A stretch of 64,000 bases of DNA from Aestuariibacter sp. GS-14 (GCF_006494365.1 NZ_VHIP01000007.1:186001-250000); one strand, 5' to 3'; counted from the first letter of the stretch, positions 17,242 to 27,033 are shown. Program-made: numbers and translations. Notes: generated by a model not told the origin, from the letters alone.

Positions 17242-18024
17242 GTGTCGATGGAGAATAAACACCATTCAGTTAGCCCTGACTATCAGCGTCAGGGCTTTGT
17301 TGTTATAGACGGCTTTTTGAGTGAGCAGGAACGAATCTGCCTGTTAGCCGTGGTGAATGACTTTCATCAGCAATGGCTGGTTAAAAACAGCGAGTTTTAT
17401 GCCGAGAGAGCGATTAACTCAGCCTATCTTACCGCCAGCACTTACTTAAATGATACGCAGCGACAAGTGTTGTTCAACTTTATTGGCTCACACCGCGTAA
17501 TGGCACTGGCGTATGCGTTGTTAGGTGAGCAACCGGCGTTTATGAATACCCAGTTGTTTTTTGACCCCGCTAACCCGAACCAGAAAAACTACTGGCATCG
17601 GGATGCGCAATATCACTTGTCGCTGGATGAGCAACGCGCAGCACTAGCAGGGCCACAAGTACTGCATTTTCGTTTTGCCCTGGTCGACGAGCCTGGTTTA
17701 GACGTTATTCCGGCGAGCCATATTAACTGGGACACAGTTGAAGAACTGGATGTGAGAATGGGCAACAATGGCAAAGCACCACATCACGATCTGTCTCATC
17801 AACAACGTGTGCCGTTAAAGGCAGGCGACCTGATGATTTTTAGTGCCAACCTTATCCACCGGGGTATCTATGGCATGGACAGACGTGCGTTGGATATTCT
17901 GTTTTGCGACCCGGAACCAGGTATTCTGAAATACGCTAATCCCGATTGCTTGCCAAATGCCGAGCAAAAATTACAAATTAAAGATCCTACCGCATTTTCT
18001 ATTACACAATCATTCCTGAATTAG
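17242..18024 (+). CDS. Phytanoyl-CoA dioxygenase (PhyH)-family oxygenase
   Basis: A 260-residue Fe(II)/2-oxoglutarate-dependent dioxygenase of the PhyH type. The iron triad is visible as H119-R-D121 (YWHRDAQY) and H206 (NLIHRGIYG), with a downstream Arg (RRALDI) suited to bind 2-oxoglutarate. Family members hydroxylate CoA esters, amino acids, ectoine or secondary metabolites; the substrate here is unknown. The start could be GTG 17242 or ATG 17248. It follows the mini membrane-protein gene with a 3-bp gap, so may be cotranscribed. A hairpin (18034-18051) follows the stop. Confidence 0.82.
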   Translation: MSMENKHHSVSPDYQRQGFVVIDGFLSEQERICLLAVVNDFHQQWLVKNSEFYAERAINSAYLTASTYLNDTQRQVLFNFIGSHRVMALAYALLGEQPAFMNTQLFFDPANPNQKNYWHRDAQYHLSLDEQRAALAGPQVLHFRFALVDEPGLDVIPASHINWDTVEELDVRMGNNGKAPHHDLSHQQRVPLKAGDLMIFSANLIHRGIYGMDRRALDILFCDPEPGILKYANPDCLPNAEQKLQIKDPTAFSITQSFLN

Positions 18025-18033
18025 CCGGACTTT

Positions 18034-18051
18034 CTTACCGTGCTCGGTAAG
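18034..18051 (+). other. Hairpin between the dioxygenase gene and efpL
   Basis: Perfect 7-bp stem CTTACCG / CGGTAAG with a TGCT loop, starting 10 bp after the dioxygenase stop. It lacks a T-run, so intrinsic termination is uncertain; it may instead mark a mRNA 3' end. Confidence 0.4.
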
Positions 18052-18178
18052 ACGCGGTCTCGTTAATAAAATTAGCAACCCACTTATGCTTTCGCATTGA
18101 GCAAAAATCGTAGAGAATACCGCCTGAAACAGAAGTCGGAGGGATGGCCCCTTCGACCAGCTATTGCAGGAATATCCC

Positions 18179-18745
18179 ATGCCAAAGGCCAGTGAAATAA
18201 AAAAGAACAACACAATCGTGTTTAACGACAAAACCTGTATCGTGCGTGACATTGAACGCTCTGTACCGCAAGGTCGTGCCGGTGGAAGTCTTTACCGAAT
18301 GCGCATGTATGACGTTGTAACAGGTGCCAAGTTTGACGAAACATTTAAAGATTCAGATATGCTGGATTATGCCGATCTGATCCGCCGTCCGGCGATGTTT
18401 TCTTATATGGATGGCGATGAGTATGTGTTCCTCGACAAAGAAGACTACACACCCTATCACCTGAATAAAGAGTCTATTGCAGATGAAGCATTATTCATTA
18501 CAGAAGCGACCGATGGTATTCAGGTTCTGATCGTAAAAGAAGTGCCGGTTGCGCTTGATCTGCCAATGAGTGTTGAGCTGGAAGTGGTAGAAACCGATCC
18601 TTCTATAAAAGGTGCATCGGCAACTTCACGTACTAAACCGGCTAAATTATCTACTGGTTTGGTAGTTCAGGTGCCTGAATATATCAGCACTGGCGAGATG
18701 ATTAAGGTAAACACAGAAGAGCGTAAGTTCCAAAGCCGCGCTTAA
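18179..18745 (+). CDS. efpL: Elongation factor P-like protein EfpL (YeiP)
   Basis: A 188-residue three-domain EF-P paralogue. The N-terminal KOW-like domain has the extended EfpL tip loop SVPQGRAGG, with arginine at position 33 where EF-P has its modified lysine; EfpL proteins are known for such an arginine. The middle and C-terminal OB domains follow, ending [20 protein letters not shown]. EfpL helps ribosomes through proline-containing and some other stalling motifs. I chose ATG 18179 (AGGAAT upstream) rather than the TTG five codons earlier. Monocistronic. Confidence 0.93.
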   Translation: MPKASEIKKNNTIVFNDKTCIVRDIERSVPQGRAGGSLYRMRMYDVVTGAKFDETFKDSDMLDYADLIRRPAMFSYMDGDEYVFLDKEDYTPYHLNKESIADEALFITEATDGIQVLIVKEVPVALDLPMSVELEVVETDPSIKGASATSRTKPAKLSTGLVVQVPEYISTGEMIKVNTEERKFQSRA

Positions 18746-18801
18746 TCGCCTTTGATGCATTTACGGTTAGCCCTGCGGCGCAGTCCAGCAGGGCTACACA
18801 C

Positions 18802-19887
18802 CTAGAAATCTATCGATTCACCCTCATTCAGAATATACAGCGGCACTTCAGCATTGAGTTCATCGTACATATGTAACAGTCGGAACAACGCTGAATGTGA
18901 AGTTATGTCGCCCATTCGCCAACTGGCGTTTCCATATCCCCAGGGCACCATGGCTTTACATCCCAATTCTTTTGCAGCAACAAGTGCATCTTCCGGCGTT
19001 GTATGCACTTTTCGATAGAATTTGGGGGCTTCTTCGCTGAAGTAAGAAGCAATAGGTAACAGGCAAATATCTATATTGCCAAACCGCTCTGCTATATCTC
19101 TAAAATGAGGTGAATAGCCGGTATCGCCTGCGAAAAATACTGTTTTTCCGTTGTTTTCCAATACCCAGCCCCCCCACAATGACTTGTTTTCGTCTTCGTA
19201 AATATACGGCACCAGTATGCGATTACTAAAGTGATGCGCTGGCACAAAATGCAGAGTAGTGTTGCCTATTCTTTTACTGGCATACCAGGCCATTTCAGTG
19301 ATGTTGTATCCACCTTGGCCGAAATGAGAGGCAAAGCCTAAAGGCACTAAATACGCCGGTTTGGTACCTATTTTGCCAATGTCATGCTTATTAAAATGGT
19401 CGTAATGAATATGGGAGTACATCACCGCGTCCAGGTTGTTAAGGGCGCCTTGTGGTAAGGGAGCGGGTTTATTGCGAAAAAATCCCTCAGACAACCTAAA
19501 AGCCCAGTTTACCGGCCAGTCAAACTGGTCAAACACTGGGTCGAACAGAAAATGCTGGCCTTGATCTGTTGTAATGGAGAAACTGGCGTGACCCAGCCAG
19601 GTAACGTGAAAGCCTGTGTCTGTGGTTACTTCGCGCTTTTCACCCGTGTACACGCAATCCTGCATAGGCGTCTCGCATTGAATAACCGGTGACAACGGAT
19701 AGCAGTTTTCGCTGCACGTTACCGGATAATCACTGAATTTGGCGTATATATTCTGGAATCTGTCTTCATAACCCTCAATATTTGCATACACCACCACGGA
19801 AGACTCGGGCGCAATAACATCTACCTGGTTCCTCACGCTGCATGCCTGCAGTAAGGTTATTCCCAACAATAATAAGACTCGGCTCAC
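18802..19887 (-). CDS. Metallo-beta-lactamase-fold lipoprotein (NAPE-PLD/UlaG-like)
   Basis: A 361-residue probable lipoprotein: signal LLLLGITLLQAC with lipidated Cys16. The MBL fold is indicated by TWLGHASFSI (~95-104), the metal motif SHIHYDHFN (HxHxDH), a further His (VPAHHFSNR), FFAGDTGYSP and a late His in the C-terminal part. This is the family of NAPE-phospholipase-D-like and UlaG-like hydrolases, so a phosphodiester or lactone substrate is possible but unproven. The start is GTG, preceded by a good RBS (AAAGGAAAG). Divergent from the WD40 lipoprotein gene. Confidence 0.85.
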   Translation of the reverse strand: MSRVLLLLGITLLQACSVRNQVDVIAPESSVVVYANIEGYEDRFQNIYAKFSDYPVTCSENCYPLSPVIQCETPMQDCVYTGEKREVTTDTGFHVTWLGHASFSITTDQGQHFLFDPVFDQFDWPVNWAFRLSEGFFRNKPAPLPQGALNNLDAVMYSHIHYDHFNKHDIGKIGTKPAYLVPLGFASHFGQGGYNITEMAWYASKRIGNTTLHFVPAHHFSNRILVPYIYEDENKSLWGGWVLENNGKTVFFAGDTGYSPHFRDIAERFGNIDICLLPIASYFSEEAPKFYRKVHTTPEDALVAAKELGCKAMVPWGYGNASWRMGDITSHSALFRLLHMYDELNAEVPLYILNEGESIDF

Positions 19888-20022
19888 TTTATCTTTCCTT
19901 TCAATAAAACGCCGGCAAGTTTAGCAATATTCAGCGAGGTAAGGCACGACTGTGGATGATGTTTGTGTAACCAAACGTATCGGTTGGTGTTTGCAAATAA
20001 AAAAGGTATGGTCTGCATTTTC

Positions 20023-21054
20023 ATGAATAGGGTGGCTGTTGTGCTCGGGCTTATGCGTTTTACTGTCTTCATTGTGTTTGCGCTGCTCTTTGCATGCACA
20101 GCTGAACGCGAGCCTGTAAGCGACAAAGGCCAATGGCAAATTACTGAACAATTCATTCTGTCAGCCGCGTTGTCTGAGCGGGGCTTGTATACTGCCTTGT
20201 TATTCCCGGAAGGGAGAATCGTGGTTTGGGACAACGACACTCAGCGCAGGTTGATTGAATGGCAAGCGCCTGACGTACTGCCTGACACATCGATGATTCA
20301 TATGGATGAATCAGGCCGATATATCTTGTCGGCAAACCGCAACGTAGTGCAGATTTGGGATTCGGGTAGTAGGGTTCCTGTGGGGGCGTTGAATGTATCT
20401 GCTCAACTCGGTGACGCCAGTATTACATCGTTTACCTTTCAACAGGCTCCGTTTGCCCTTGTGATAGGCACCAGTGGAGGAGACATCCTGTTTGCCGACA
20501 TTCACAACAATGTTTATCAGCTGGCTCACCAACACGATACTGACGTTGTGAAGCTAATTGTGTCGCCTGGTGGTGAGCTATACAGTGCGGGCAATGATGG
20601 TGTGGTTGTGAGGTGGGACATGCAAACTCAAATGCCTTCACAAACACTGACTGTGCCGCATCGCGTCACCAGCCTTGAAGTGGGGCAGGATCATAAAGTC
20701 TTTGTTTCTGACGCGCTGGAAACCCAAGTGGTCTGGCAAAGTCAGCGTAATGAAATTGTAAGTGAACTGGCGTATTGGGAGCGATTTCAATGGTTCCGCG
20801 TGGCGCGATTTGCGCCGGCCAATGCCTGGTTGGTAACGTCATCGCCTAAAACTGAATTGTATTTGTGGGATACCAACACCGGCGAGCCACTAGCCCGGTG
20901 GTGGGCTCAAGCGCACGGGTTTGGCTCTGCTATATTGGACATGCGCTTTGTAAATTCAGCAACGTTGCGAACGGTTACATCCGATGCGGTGTTACAGGAC
21001 TGGGATTTAGTTGATATAGCCGGGCAAACCGGGATCACTCAAGCCAATAAATAG
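20023..21054 (+). CDS. WD40-repeat lipoprotein
   Basis: About 343 residues with a lipoprotein signal (FIVFALLFAC) followed by repeated WD40-like blades, recognisable by VWDNDTQ, VQIWDSG, VVRWDMQ, LYLWDTN and QDWDLVD endings about 40 residues apart. It probably forms a beta-propeller anchored in the periplasm, acting as a scaffold. The start is uncertain: ATG 20023 or ATG 20053 both leave a plausible signal, and neither has a strong RBS. The gene is divergent from the MBL-fold lipoprotein. No specific partner can be inferred. Confidence 0.8.
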   Translation: MNRVAVVLGLMRFTVFIVFALLFACTAEREPVSDKGQWQITEQFILSAALSERGLYTALLFPEGRIVVWDNDTQRRLIEWQAPDVLPDTSMIHMDESGRYILSANRNVVQIWDSGSRVPVGALNVSAQLGDASITSFTFQQAPFALVIGTSGGDILFADIHNNVYQLAHQHDTDVVKLIVSPGGELYSAGNDGVVVRWDMQTQMPSQTLTVPHRVTSLEVGQDHKVFVSDALETQVVWQSQRNEIVSELAYWERFQWFRVARFAPANAWLVTSSPKTELYLWDTNTGEPLARWWAQAHGFGSAILDMRFVNSATLRTVTSDAVLQDWDLVDIAGQTGITQANK

Positions 21055-21106
21055 CAATATTCAAGCGCTCAGAAGAACCCTGAACGCCTCCGGAGCAGAC
21101 ACTGCG

Positions 21107-22597
21107 CTAGCTTGGAAAAGCAAAACTAACACCTTCTCTGACACCACTTGAAGGCCAGCGCTGGGTGATGGTTTTGCGTTTGGTGTAAAATTTTACACCA
21201 TCGGGTCCGTAAGCGTGCAGGTCACCAAACAAAGAACGCTTCCAACCGCCAAAACTATGATAGGCAACAGGCACGGGTAACGGCACATTGATGCCTACCA
21301 TGCCCACCTGAATATGGTCGGAAAAATACCGTGCGGCTTCGCCGTCGCGGGTGAAAATGCAGGTGCCATTGCCGTATTCGTGGTCGTTTATTAAGTCCAT
21401 TGCCTGTTGCATCGTCTCAACGCGAAGTACCTGCAGCACCGGGCCAAAAATCTCTGCCTGGTAGCTGTCCATGCTGGCAGTAACGTTGTCGATAAGCGTA
21501 GCGCCAACGTAAAAACCATTGGGGTAACCGGCAACCTGCGGGTTTCTGCCATCTACCACAATATCTGCGCCTTGTTGTTGCGCACTGGTGATGTAACCTT
21601 CCACCTTCGCTTTATGTGCCTGGGTGATCAGTGGGCCAAAATGGTTTGAGTCATGTTCGTAGCTGCCAACCCGAAGGTCTTGCATGGCCACTTTTAGCTT
21701 TTCTACCAGTTGGTCTGCTACCTGATCGCCAACCGCTACTACCACCGACAATGCCATGCATCGTTCGCCTGAAGAGCCAAACGCGGCGCCCAATAGTTGG
21801 TTTACGGCGTTATCCAGGTCGGCATCGGGCATCACGATAGCGTGGTTTTTGGCGCCACCCAAGGCCTGGCAACGCTTGCCGTTGGCGTTAGCGGTGGTGT
21901 AAATATATTCGGCAATTGATGTTGAGCCGACAAAGCTAACTGCCTGTACGCTTGGGTCTGTCAGTAGCGTATCTACTGCGGTTTTGTCGCCATTAACCAC
22001 ATTAAATACGCCATCAGGCAGCCCGGCTTCCTGCAGTAATGCAGCCATGTAAAGCGCACAACTTGGATCGCGTTCTGAGGGCTTCAGTACAAATGTATTG
22101 CCGCATACGATGGCAAGCGGAAACATCCACAAGGGCACCATCGCCGGGAAATTAAACGGCGTAATACCAGCCACCACGCCTAGTGGCTGAAACTCGCTCC
22201 AGGCATCAATGCCCGGGCCTACGCCTTTGCTGTATTCGCCTTTCAGCATTTGTGGGGCAGCACAGGCAAACTCAACATTTTCAATGCCTCGCTGTAATTC
22301 ACCCGCGGCGTCATGACCGATTTTTCCGTGCTCTTCGCCAATTAATTTAATGATCGTATCGGCATGTGCTCCCAGTAGTGTTTTGAAGCGGAACATGACT
22401 TGAGCCCGCTTGTTTACCGGCGTGTTTCGCCAGGCTGGATAGGCCGCTTGCGCGCAGCTAATCGCTGCTTTTACGGTGGTTTCAGAGGCGAGTAATACCT
22501 GTTTAACAGCCTCTCCGGTTGAAGGGTTGTACACTGGTTGAGTGGCGCTTTGAGGGGAGCACAGCTCACCGTTAATAAAGTGTCCTATTACGTCCAT
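21107..22597 (-). CDS. mmsA: CoA-acylating (methyl)malonate-semialdehyde dehydrogenase, rut cluster
   Basis: A 496-residue aldehyde dehydrogenase of the MMSDH type. It has PFNFPAM (N149), GGAKNHAIVMPDAD (247-260) and the catalytic Cys280 in FGSSGERCMAL. This subfamily oxidises methylmalonate or malonate semialdehyde to propionyl- or acetyl-CoA with NAD+ and loss of CO2. As the last gene of the rut operon, it would convert the 3-oxopropanoate made from uracil into acetyl-CoA. ATG 22597 has AGGAAAG upstream; the longer open frame lacks support. A valine-degradation role is the alternative. Confidence 0.9.
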   Translation of the reverse strand: MDVIGHFINGELCSPQSATQPVYNPSTGEAVKQVLLASETTVKAAISCAQAAYPAWRNTPVNKRAQVMFRFKTLLGAHADTIIKLIGEEHGKIGHDAAGELQRGIENVEFACAAPQMLKGEYSKGVGPGIDAWSEFQPLGVVAGITPFNFPAMVPLWMFPLAIVCGNTFVLKPSERDPSCALYMAALLQEAGLPDGVFNVVNGDKTAVDTLLTDPSVQAVSFVGSTSIAEYIYTTANANGKRCQALGGAKNHAIVMPDADLDNAVNQLLGAAFGSSGERCMALSVVVAVGDQVADQLVEKLKVAMQDLRVGSYEHDSNHFGPLITQAHKAKVEGYITSAQQQGADIVVDGRNPQVAGYPNGFYVGATLIDNVTASMDSYQAEIFGPVLQVLRVETMQQAMDLINDHEYGNGTCIFTRDGEAARYFSDHIQVGMVGINVPLPVPVAYHSFGGWKRSLFGDLHAYGPDGVKFYTKRKTITQRWPSSGVREGVSFAFPS

Positions 22598-22631
22598 TTC
22601 TTTCCTATTCCTGACAACATGCACGGCATGT

Positions 22632-23171
22632 TTAAGCCTGTGATGACAACTGACGATAACCGCGCTGGTGGTATAACAATGCGCCAGCCTCGGCAGCCTG
22701 TTTAATGGCCAGCACTTCACAAAACAGTACATCGTGTGTCGCTACGCTTTTGCGGTCGGTGATAATGCAGTCAAAGGAAACTGCTGCATCCGTTAGTACA
22801 GGTGAACCGGTAAGTAAGGTTTGCCAGTGACCATGCCCAAAGCGTTCAACCATGGCAGCCTTTCCGCCAAAGATGTTCGACAACGCCTGCTGGTCTTCGC
22901 GCAATGTATTGATGGCCAGATACTGACTGCGTTTAAACACTTCGTGTACCGAGGCACTGCGATTCAGGCATACCAACAATGTTGCCGGGCTGTCGCTAAC
23001 GCTGCACACCGCGGTAGCGGTAAAACCCGCTGGGCCCGCGCCATCGTTCAGGCCGGGTGTTGTGACAATATTTACCGCGCCTGCCAGGTTGGTCATGCCC
23101 TGACGAAACATCTCCGGCGTAACGCCATCCGACATCGAAAGTGAGGTAGATTCCATTACTGTAGTGGTCAT
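22632..23171 (-). CDS. rutF: RutF, flavin reductase for RutA
   Basis: A 179-residue flavin reductase-like protein (FMN-binding split-barrel family). Conserved stretches are FRQGMTNLAGAVNIVTT near the N-terminus, GPAGFTATAVCSVSDSPATL and ERFGHGHW. RutF regenerates reduced FMN for the RutA monooxygenase using NADH. AAGGAATT lies about 6 bases before the ATG. It sits between rutE and mmsA in the same orientation, with short gaps of about 35-40 bp on each side. Confidence 0.92.
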   Translation of the reverse strand: MTTTVMESTSLSMSDGVTPEMFRQGMTNLAGAVNIVTTPGLNDGAGPAGFTATAVCSVSDSPATLLVCLNRSASVHEVFKRSQYLAINTLREDQQALSNIFGGKAAMVERFGHGHWQTLLTGSPVLTDAAVSFDCIITDRKSVATHDVLFCEVLAIKQAAEAGALLYHQRGYRQLSSQA

Positions 23172-23211
23172 GGCGAATTCCTTGTGACTTTAAAAAATGA
23201 CTGTTGAGGAC

Positions 23212-23802
23212 TCATAGCACCTGACAGGCCTCGTCGAATGACAGGCGTGGTAAGCGCTTGTGCACTTTTTTGCCGTCTCCATAACCTATATTCAGCAGGA
23301 AATTAACCTTCCAGGTACTGTCGGCAAAAAAGGTTTCATTCAGCAATGCAGGGTTGAAGCCCGACATCGCACCGGTATCGAGACCAAGCGCTCTGGCTGC
23401 ATACATAAGATAAGCACCCTGTAACGATCCATTGCGCATGGCGGTTTCATAGGCCGCTTGCGGACTGGACGTAAACCAGCTTCGCGCATCGGCATAGGGA
23501 AACAGCGTTGGCAATTGTTCATAAAACTCGGAATCGAATGCCACAATAACCGTGCAGGGTGCGGTCATGGTTTGTTCCAGATTACCACTCGATAAACACG
23601 GCTTGAGTTTTTCTTTGCCTTCCTCTGAAGTGATAAACACAAACCGGGCAGGGCAGCAGTTTGCTGACGTAGGCCCAAATTTGGTGAGCTCATAAAGTTG
23701 CTTTATCAGCGTGTCGGGTACGGGCTTGTCCTGCCAGGTGGTATGCGTATGCGCGTCGGTAAAAATCTGGGCAAGAGCCTCATTACTTACGGGAGTTGCC
23801 AT
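23212..23802 (-). CDS. rutE: RutE, malonic semialdehyde reductase (nitroreductase family)
   Basis: A 196-residue nitroreductase-fold protein. The N-terminal FMN-phosphate region ([20 protein letters not shown]) and the GALQ-type segment ([19 protein letters not shown]) match RutE. RutE reduces the toxic uracil-derived 3-oxopropanoate to 3-hydroxypropanoate. Here it coexists with an oxidative dehydrogenase gene at the end of the operon. AAGGAT lies about 10 bases before the ATG. Confidence 0.92.
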   Translation of the reverse strand: MATPVSNEALAQIFTDAHTHTTWQDKPVPDTLIKQLYELTKFGPTSANCCPARFVFITSEEGKEKLKPCLSSGNLEQTMTAPCTVIVAFDSEFYEQLPTLFPYADARSWFTSSPQAAYETAMRNGSLQGAYLMYAARALGLDTGAMSGFNPALLNETFFADSTWKVNFLLNIGYGDGKKVHKRLPRLSFDEACQVL

Positions 23803-23817
23803 AGCGAATTAATCCTT

Positions 23818-24615
23818 TTACACAGCCTGTGCGGCTTGTTGTTGGGTAGATAAAAACGTGAGAATTGTGCTGTTAAATATATTGGGTGTAGTGACGGATG
23901 ATGCATGGCCACCGTAATCAAATAACCGAAATTGCGCATTGGGCAGCTTATCTGCCAGATGTTGAGATTGCTGCCAGGGCACCAATACATCGTCTTTATT
24001 AGCATAGACCAGTGTACGTGCTTGTATTTGTGCCAGTGATGCGTCGATATCAAACTGGCTTAACGCATCAATGCGTTTGAGCAAATTCGCCTGATTAGGG
24101 AAGTTTGCCAGCATATGGGCTTCTTCCTGCTCAAGCTCCGAAATATGACGGGCAATGTAATCCGGTGGATACAGGATCAGTGCCTGCATCTGCAAAAACA
24201 TCTGTGGCTCACAGTTCGCCAGTAACGCTTTGCGAATAGCGAAGCACCGCAGGGTATGCGGGTTGGGTTGCGACCAGGCATTTACCAATACCAACTTGTT
24301 AATTAACTCTGGTTGGGTTTTGGCGAGCACCAGTCCAACCAAACCGCCCAGCGCATGCCCGATAAAATTACACCGGGTAACCGACAATGACGCCAACAGG
24401 TTAAGCAGCTCGTTGGCCATATGCTCAATACTGTAACCATTGGGCAGCGTAGCCGGACTGCGCCCCGTGCCTGCGTGATCGTAAAGCAATATGCGGTAGT
24501 CTTTACCTAACGTGGCCAATTGTCCTTTCCAGTAATGCGCAGATCCGCCCAAACCGGAAGAACATACCAGCACAGGCGCTGAGTCTAACTGGCTGCCATG
24601 CCATTCATAGTGCAT
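23818..24615 (-). CDS. rutD: RutD, alpha/beta-hydrolase-fold protein with no nucleophile serine
   Basis: A 265-residue alpha/beta-hydrolase-fold protein with oxyanion-hole motif SSGLGGSAHYW. The nucleophile elbow reads G86-H-A88-L-G90, so Ala replaces the usual Ser; from memory E. coli RutD has the same GHALG elbow. The late GGHAS motif supplies the normal His position. RutD speeds release of the uracil breakdown product (aminoacrylate/carbamate step) and is not essential in E. coli. Six base pairs separate it from rutC. Confidence 0.92.
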   Translation of the reverse strand: MHYEWHGSQLDSAPVLVCSSGLGGSAHYWKGQLATLGKDYRILLYDHAGTGRSPATLPNGYSIEHMANELLNLLASLSVTRCNFIGHALGGLVGLVLAKTQPELINKLVLVNAWSQPNPHTLRCFAIRKALLANCEPQMFLQMQALILYPPDYIARHISELEQEEAHMLANFPNQANLLKRIDALSQFDIDASLAQIQARTLVYANKDDVLVPWQQSQHLADKLPNAQFRLFDYGGHASSVTTPNIFNSTILTFLSTQQQAAQAV

Positions 24616-24621
24616 AGGCGT

Positions 24622-25005
24622 TTATCCGATATGGGCAACACTGGCTATTTCGATTAAGGCATCTGGCTTCACCAGTTCAACCTTAATGCAGTAACGCGCC
24701 GGTTTCTCGCCTGGAAAATAGGAGGCGTAAACTTCATTTACGGCTTTGTAGTTTGCCCAGTCGGTTATAAAAATGGAGTTAAACGTAATGTCGTCCATGG
24801 TGCCTCCAGCTTCTTCCACCACACTTTTAATGGTTTCCAGCACATGCCGGGTCTGGGCAGCGGCATCGCCTATGTGTACAACGTCGTTGTTCTCATCGAA
24901 GGGCAACGTGCCTGACACGTACAGGATATTGTCTGCCATTGAGCCAGGTACAAAAGGCGCAATGGGCGTACTGGTTCCCGCAGGAATAATTGCTTTTTTA
25001 CTCAT
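24622..25005 (-). CDS. rutC: RutC, RidA-family aminoacrylate deaminase
   Basis: A 127-residue RidA/YjgF-family protein, the usual size. The C-terminal signature [20 protein letters not shown] contains the substrate-carboxylate Arg and the terminal acidic residue. RutC releases ammonia from 3-aminoacrylate in uracil degradation. AAGGAAACAGGTC precedes the ATG. Fourth step gene of the rut operon in order. Confidence 0.93.
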   Translation of the reverse strand: MSKKAIIPAGTSTPIAPFVPGSMADNILYVSGTLPFDENNDVVHIGDAAAQTRHVLETIKSVVEEAGGTMDDITFNSIFITDWANYKAVNEVYASYFPGEKPARYCIKVELVKPDALIEIASVAHIG

Positions 25006-25026
25006 GACCTGTTTCCTTTGTGTTAA

Positions 25027-25767
25027 CTACGCCTGTTCGGCGAATAGGTGGCAGAACTCGCTGGTTTGAGACACCCAGCCAAAAAACGTTTCAATGTTAT
25101 AAAGTGATGCGGTTTGAATTTCCGGAGGGCCAGCCTGATGAGTGGCATCTGCCAGCACCACGCCAAAATACTCCAGAAAGAACCCATCCCTTAAGGTGGA
25201 TTCAACGCACACGTTGGTTGCGATGCCGGTGAAAACCAAATTGCGAATGCCGCGGCTGCGTAGCATGCTATCCAGATTCGTGTTGTAAAAGCCGCTGTAA
25301 CGGGTTTTTGGGATCACAATATCACCGGGTTGAGGAGTTAACTCATCCACAAGGTCGTAATCCCAGGTGCCTTTTGCCAGTAGCGAACCCATAAGCTCCG
25401 GATTTTTTCGCATGGTTTTTAGCGCATTGGATTTATACCAGTTAGGCGAGCCTGGGCCGCCCGCTTCTTTGTACTCCGGATCCCAGCCATTCTGAAAAAA
25501 TACCACCGGCATACCTGCTGCGCGGGCTGTGCTGAGCACTTTCAGTGTATTTGCAATTACCGGTGCTGTTGTTGAAACATCAAAGCCTGCCTTGTCCAGA
25601 TAACCCATTTTACTGGCATAAGCATTTTGCAAATCCACTACAATTACCGCTGTTTTTGAGGGATCCAATAACAGCGGCTCTGGTCGGGCTTTGAGCACCA
25701 GCCCGGTATTATCGCCATGTTGAGCAGCGAAATAGCCGGATACTTCAATGGGCGCAGTCGTTGCCAT
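25027..25767 (-). CDS. rutB: RutB, ureidoacrylate amidohydrolase (isochorismatase family)
   Basis: A 246-residue cysteine hydrolase with the triad Asp45 (VVDLQNAY), Lys154 ([10 protein letters not shown]) and Cys187 ([13 protein letters not shown]), as in isochorismatase-like amidases. RutB cleaves ureidoacrylate to aminoacrylate plus carbamate. Its first base overlaps the last base of rutA, so the two are translationally coupled. Confidence 0.95.
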   Translation of the reverse strand: MATTAPIEVSGYFAAQHGDNTGLVLKARPEPLLLDPSKTAVIVVDLQNAYASKMGYLDKAGFDVSTTAPVIANTLKVLSTARAAGMPVVFFQNGWDPEYKEAGGPGSPNWYKSNALKTMRKNPELMGSLLAKGTWDYDLVDELTPQPGDIVIPKTRYSGFYNTNLDSMLRSRGIRNLVFTGIATNVCVESTLRDGFFLEYFGVVLADATHQAGPPEIQTASLYNIETFFGWVSQTSEFCHLFAEQA

Positions 25768-26855
25768 TACGCGGCTCCCTGTGTTGCCGTAATGTGCTGT
25801 CTTGACTTCATCAATGGTTGAATTTTGGTGCCAAAGTCATCCATGCCTTTTATGAAATCATCGAAGGTGAGTAAAACACCGCCGCACCCTGGCACGGTGG
25901 CAATCTCATCTAACATGCCTGCAACGGATGCAAAAGAACCTACCAGGGTGCCCATGTTCAGGTTGACTGCTGACGTGGGATTGGTCATGTCTCTGACGTT
26001 GGTATCCTTACCAGACGTTTTGTCTGCCGCACCTTGTTCTGCCATCCAGTCCAGAGCGGTTTGATCCTTGCCCTCTTTATATAGCTCCCACTTTGCCATG
26101 GCCTTTTCGTCGGTTTCATCGGCGATCACCATAATAAGCACAGCGGAATCGACGTTGCGTTCCTCTTTGGCTGCTGCTTCAATTAGTCGCTCGGCAGTCG
26201 GCGCAAAGGCGGTTGGGGTATTAACCCCTTTGCCAAAGCAAAAGTTGTAGTCGGCGTGCTTGGCGGAAAATGCCATGCCCGCTGCACTTTGCCCGGCGCA
26301 GATTATCGGGATCGGGCGCTGTGGTTTCGGTAACATGCGGCAGTCATCCATTTGGAAATGCTCGCCTTTGAAATCACTTTGCCCGGTTTCCCACAGTTCT
26401 TTTACTACCGTAATGTACTCTTCAAGGTATTCGTAACGGTTGCCAAAGAACTGATCGCCCGGCCACATGCCCATTTGAGAATACTCAGGGCGCTGCCAAC
26501 CAGTAACCAGATTGACCCCAAATCGTCCGTTCGAAATAGAATCAATAGTAGTCGCCATTCTGGCCATGACTGCCGGTGGTAACACCAGCGTGGCAGCAGT
26601 GGCATAGAGTTGAATTTTAGAAGTAACCGCGGCAAGTCCTGCCATCAGCGTAAAAGATTCAAGGTTGTAATCCCAAAACTCGGTTTCACCACCAAAGCCC
26701 CGAAATTTGATCATGGATAATGCAAAATCCAATCCGTAGGCCTCGGCCTTCAGAACGATTTCTTTGTTTAAATCAAAGCTCGGTTTGTACTGGGGTGATG
26801 TTTTGGAAATTAGCCAGCCATTGTTGCCAATAGGAATAAATACGCCGATATCCAT
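25767..26855 (-). CDS. rutA: RutA, pyrimidine monooxygenase
   Basis: A 362-residue bacterial-luciferase-like FMN monooxygenase. It begins [20 protein letters not shown] and has [20 protein letters not shown], which match RutA closely. RutA opens the uracil (or thymine) ring between N3 and C4 to yield ureidoacrylate, using reduced FMN from RutF. GGGAGAAG lies upstream of the ATG. It is the first gene of the minus-strand operon rutABCDEF-mmsA; no rutG permease is present in the window. Confidence 0.95.
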   Translation of the reverse strand: MDIGVFIPIGNNGWLISKTSPQYKPSFDLNKEIVLKAEAYGLDFALSMIKFRGFGGETEFWDYNLESFTLMAGLAAVTSKIQLYATAATLVLPPAVMARMATTIDSISNGRFGVNLVTGWQRPEYSQMGMWPGDQFFGNRYEYLEEYITVVKELWETGQSDFKGEHFQMDDCRMLPKPQRPIPIICAGQSAAGMAFSAKHADYNFCFGKGVNTPTAFAPTAERLIEAAAKEERNVDSAVLIMVIADETDEKAMAKWELYKEGKDQTALDWMAEQGAADKTSGKDTNVRDMTNPTSAVNLNMGTLVGSFASVAGMLDEIATVPGCGGVLLTFDDFIKGMDDFGTKIQPLMKSRQHITATQGAA

Positions 26856-26981
26856 ATTACTTCTCCCTTTTTAATAAAATGTCGTTAGATGCTTTTTTTA
26901 TTTACGGATAAACGGTTTGCGTTACCGCAAGGCCGTTCAAATAGTATTCAGCATAAAGCGGGCCAACTATTATTGTTGTTA

Positions 26982-26997
26982 TTAATCAATTGGTTGT
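26982..26997. promoter_or_regulatory. Weak second RutR-like site
   Basis: TTAAT-CAATTG-GTTGT fits the layout of the RutR consensus (5-6-5, with a CAnnTG core) but its outer half-sites match poorly. It lies 127 bp upstream of rutA. It is listed only because of its position near the stronger site at 27018. Confidence 0.25.
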
Positions 26998-27017
26998 GAT
27001 TTTTTCTTGTTTGAAAG

Positions 27018-27033
27018 TGGACTTATTGGTCCA
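27018..27033. promoter_or_regulatory. rutR box: Candidate RutR operator between rutA and rutR
   Basis: TGGAC-TTATTG-GTCCA, with arms of five and a 6-nt spacer, the same geometry as the RutR consensus TTGAC-CAnnTG-GTCAA. It lies about 100 bp upstream of rutR and in the divergent region with rutA. RutR repression is relieved by uracil or thymine in E. coli. Confidence 0.55.

Noticed and set aside
19884-20240. 118-codon minus-strand frame overlapping the WD40 gene
   Set aside because: It is antisense to a clear WD40 coding sequence and overlaps the MBL gene start; no RBS or domain.
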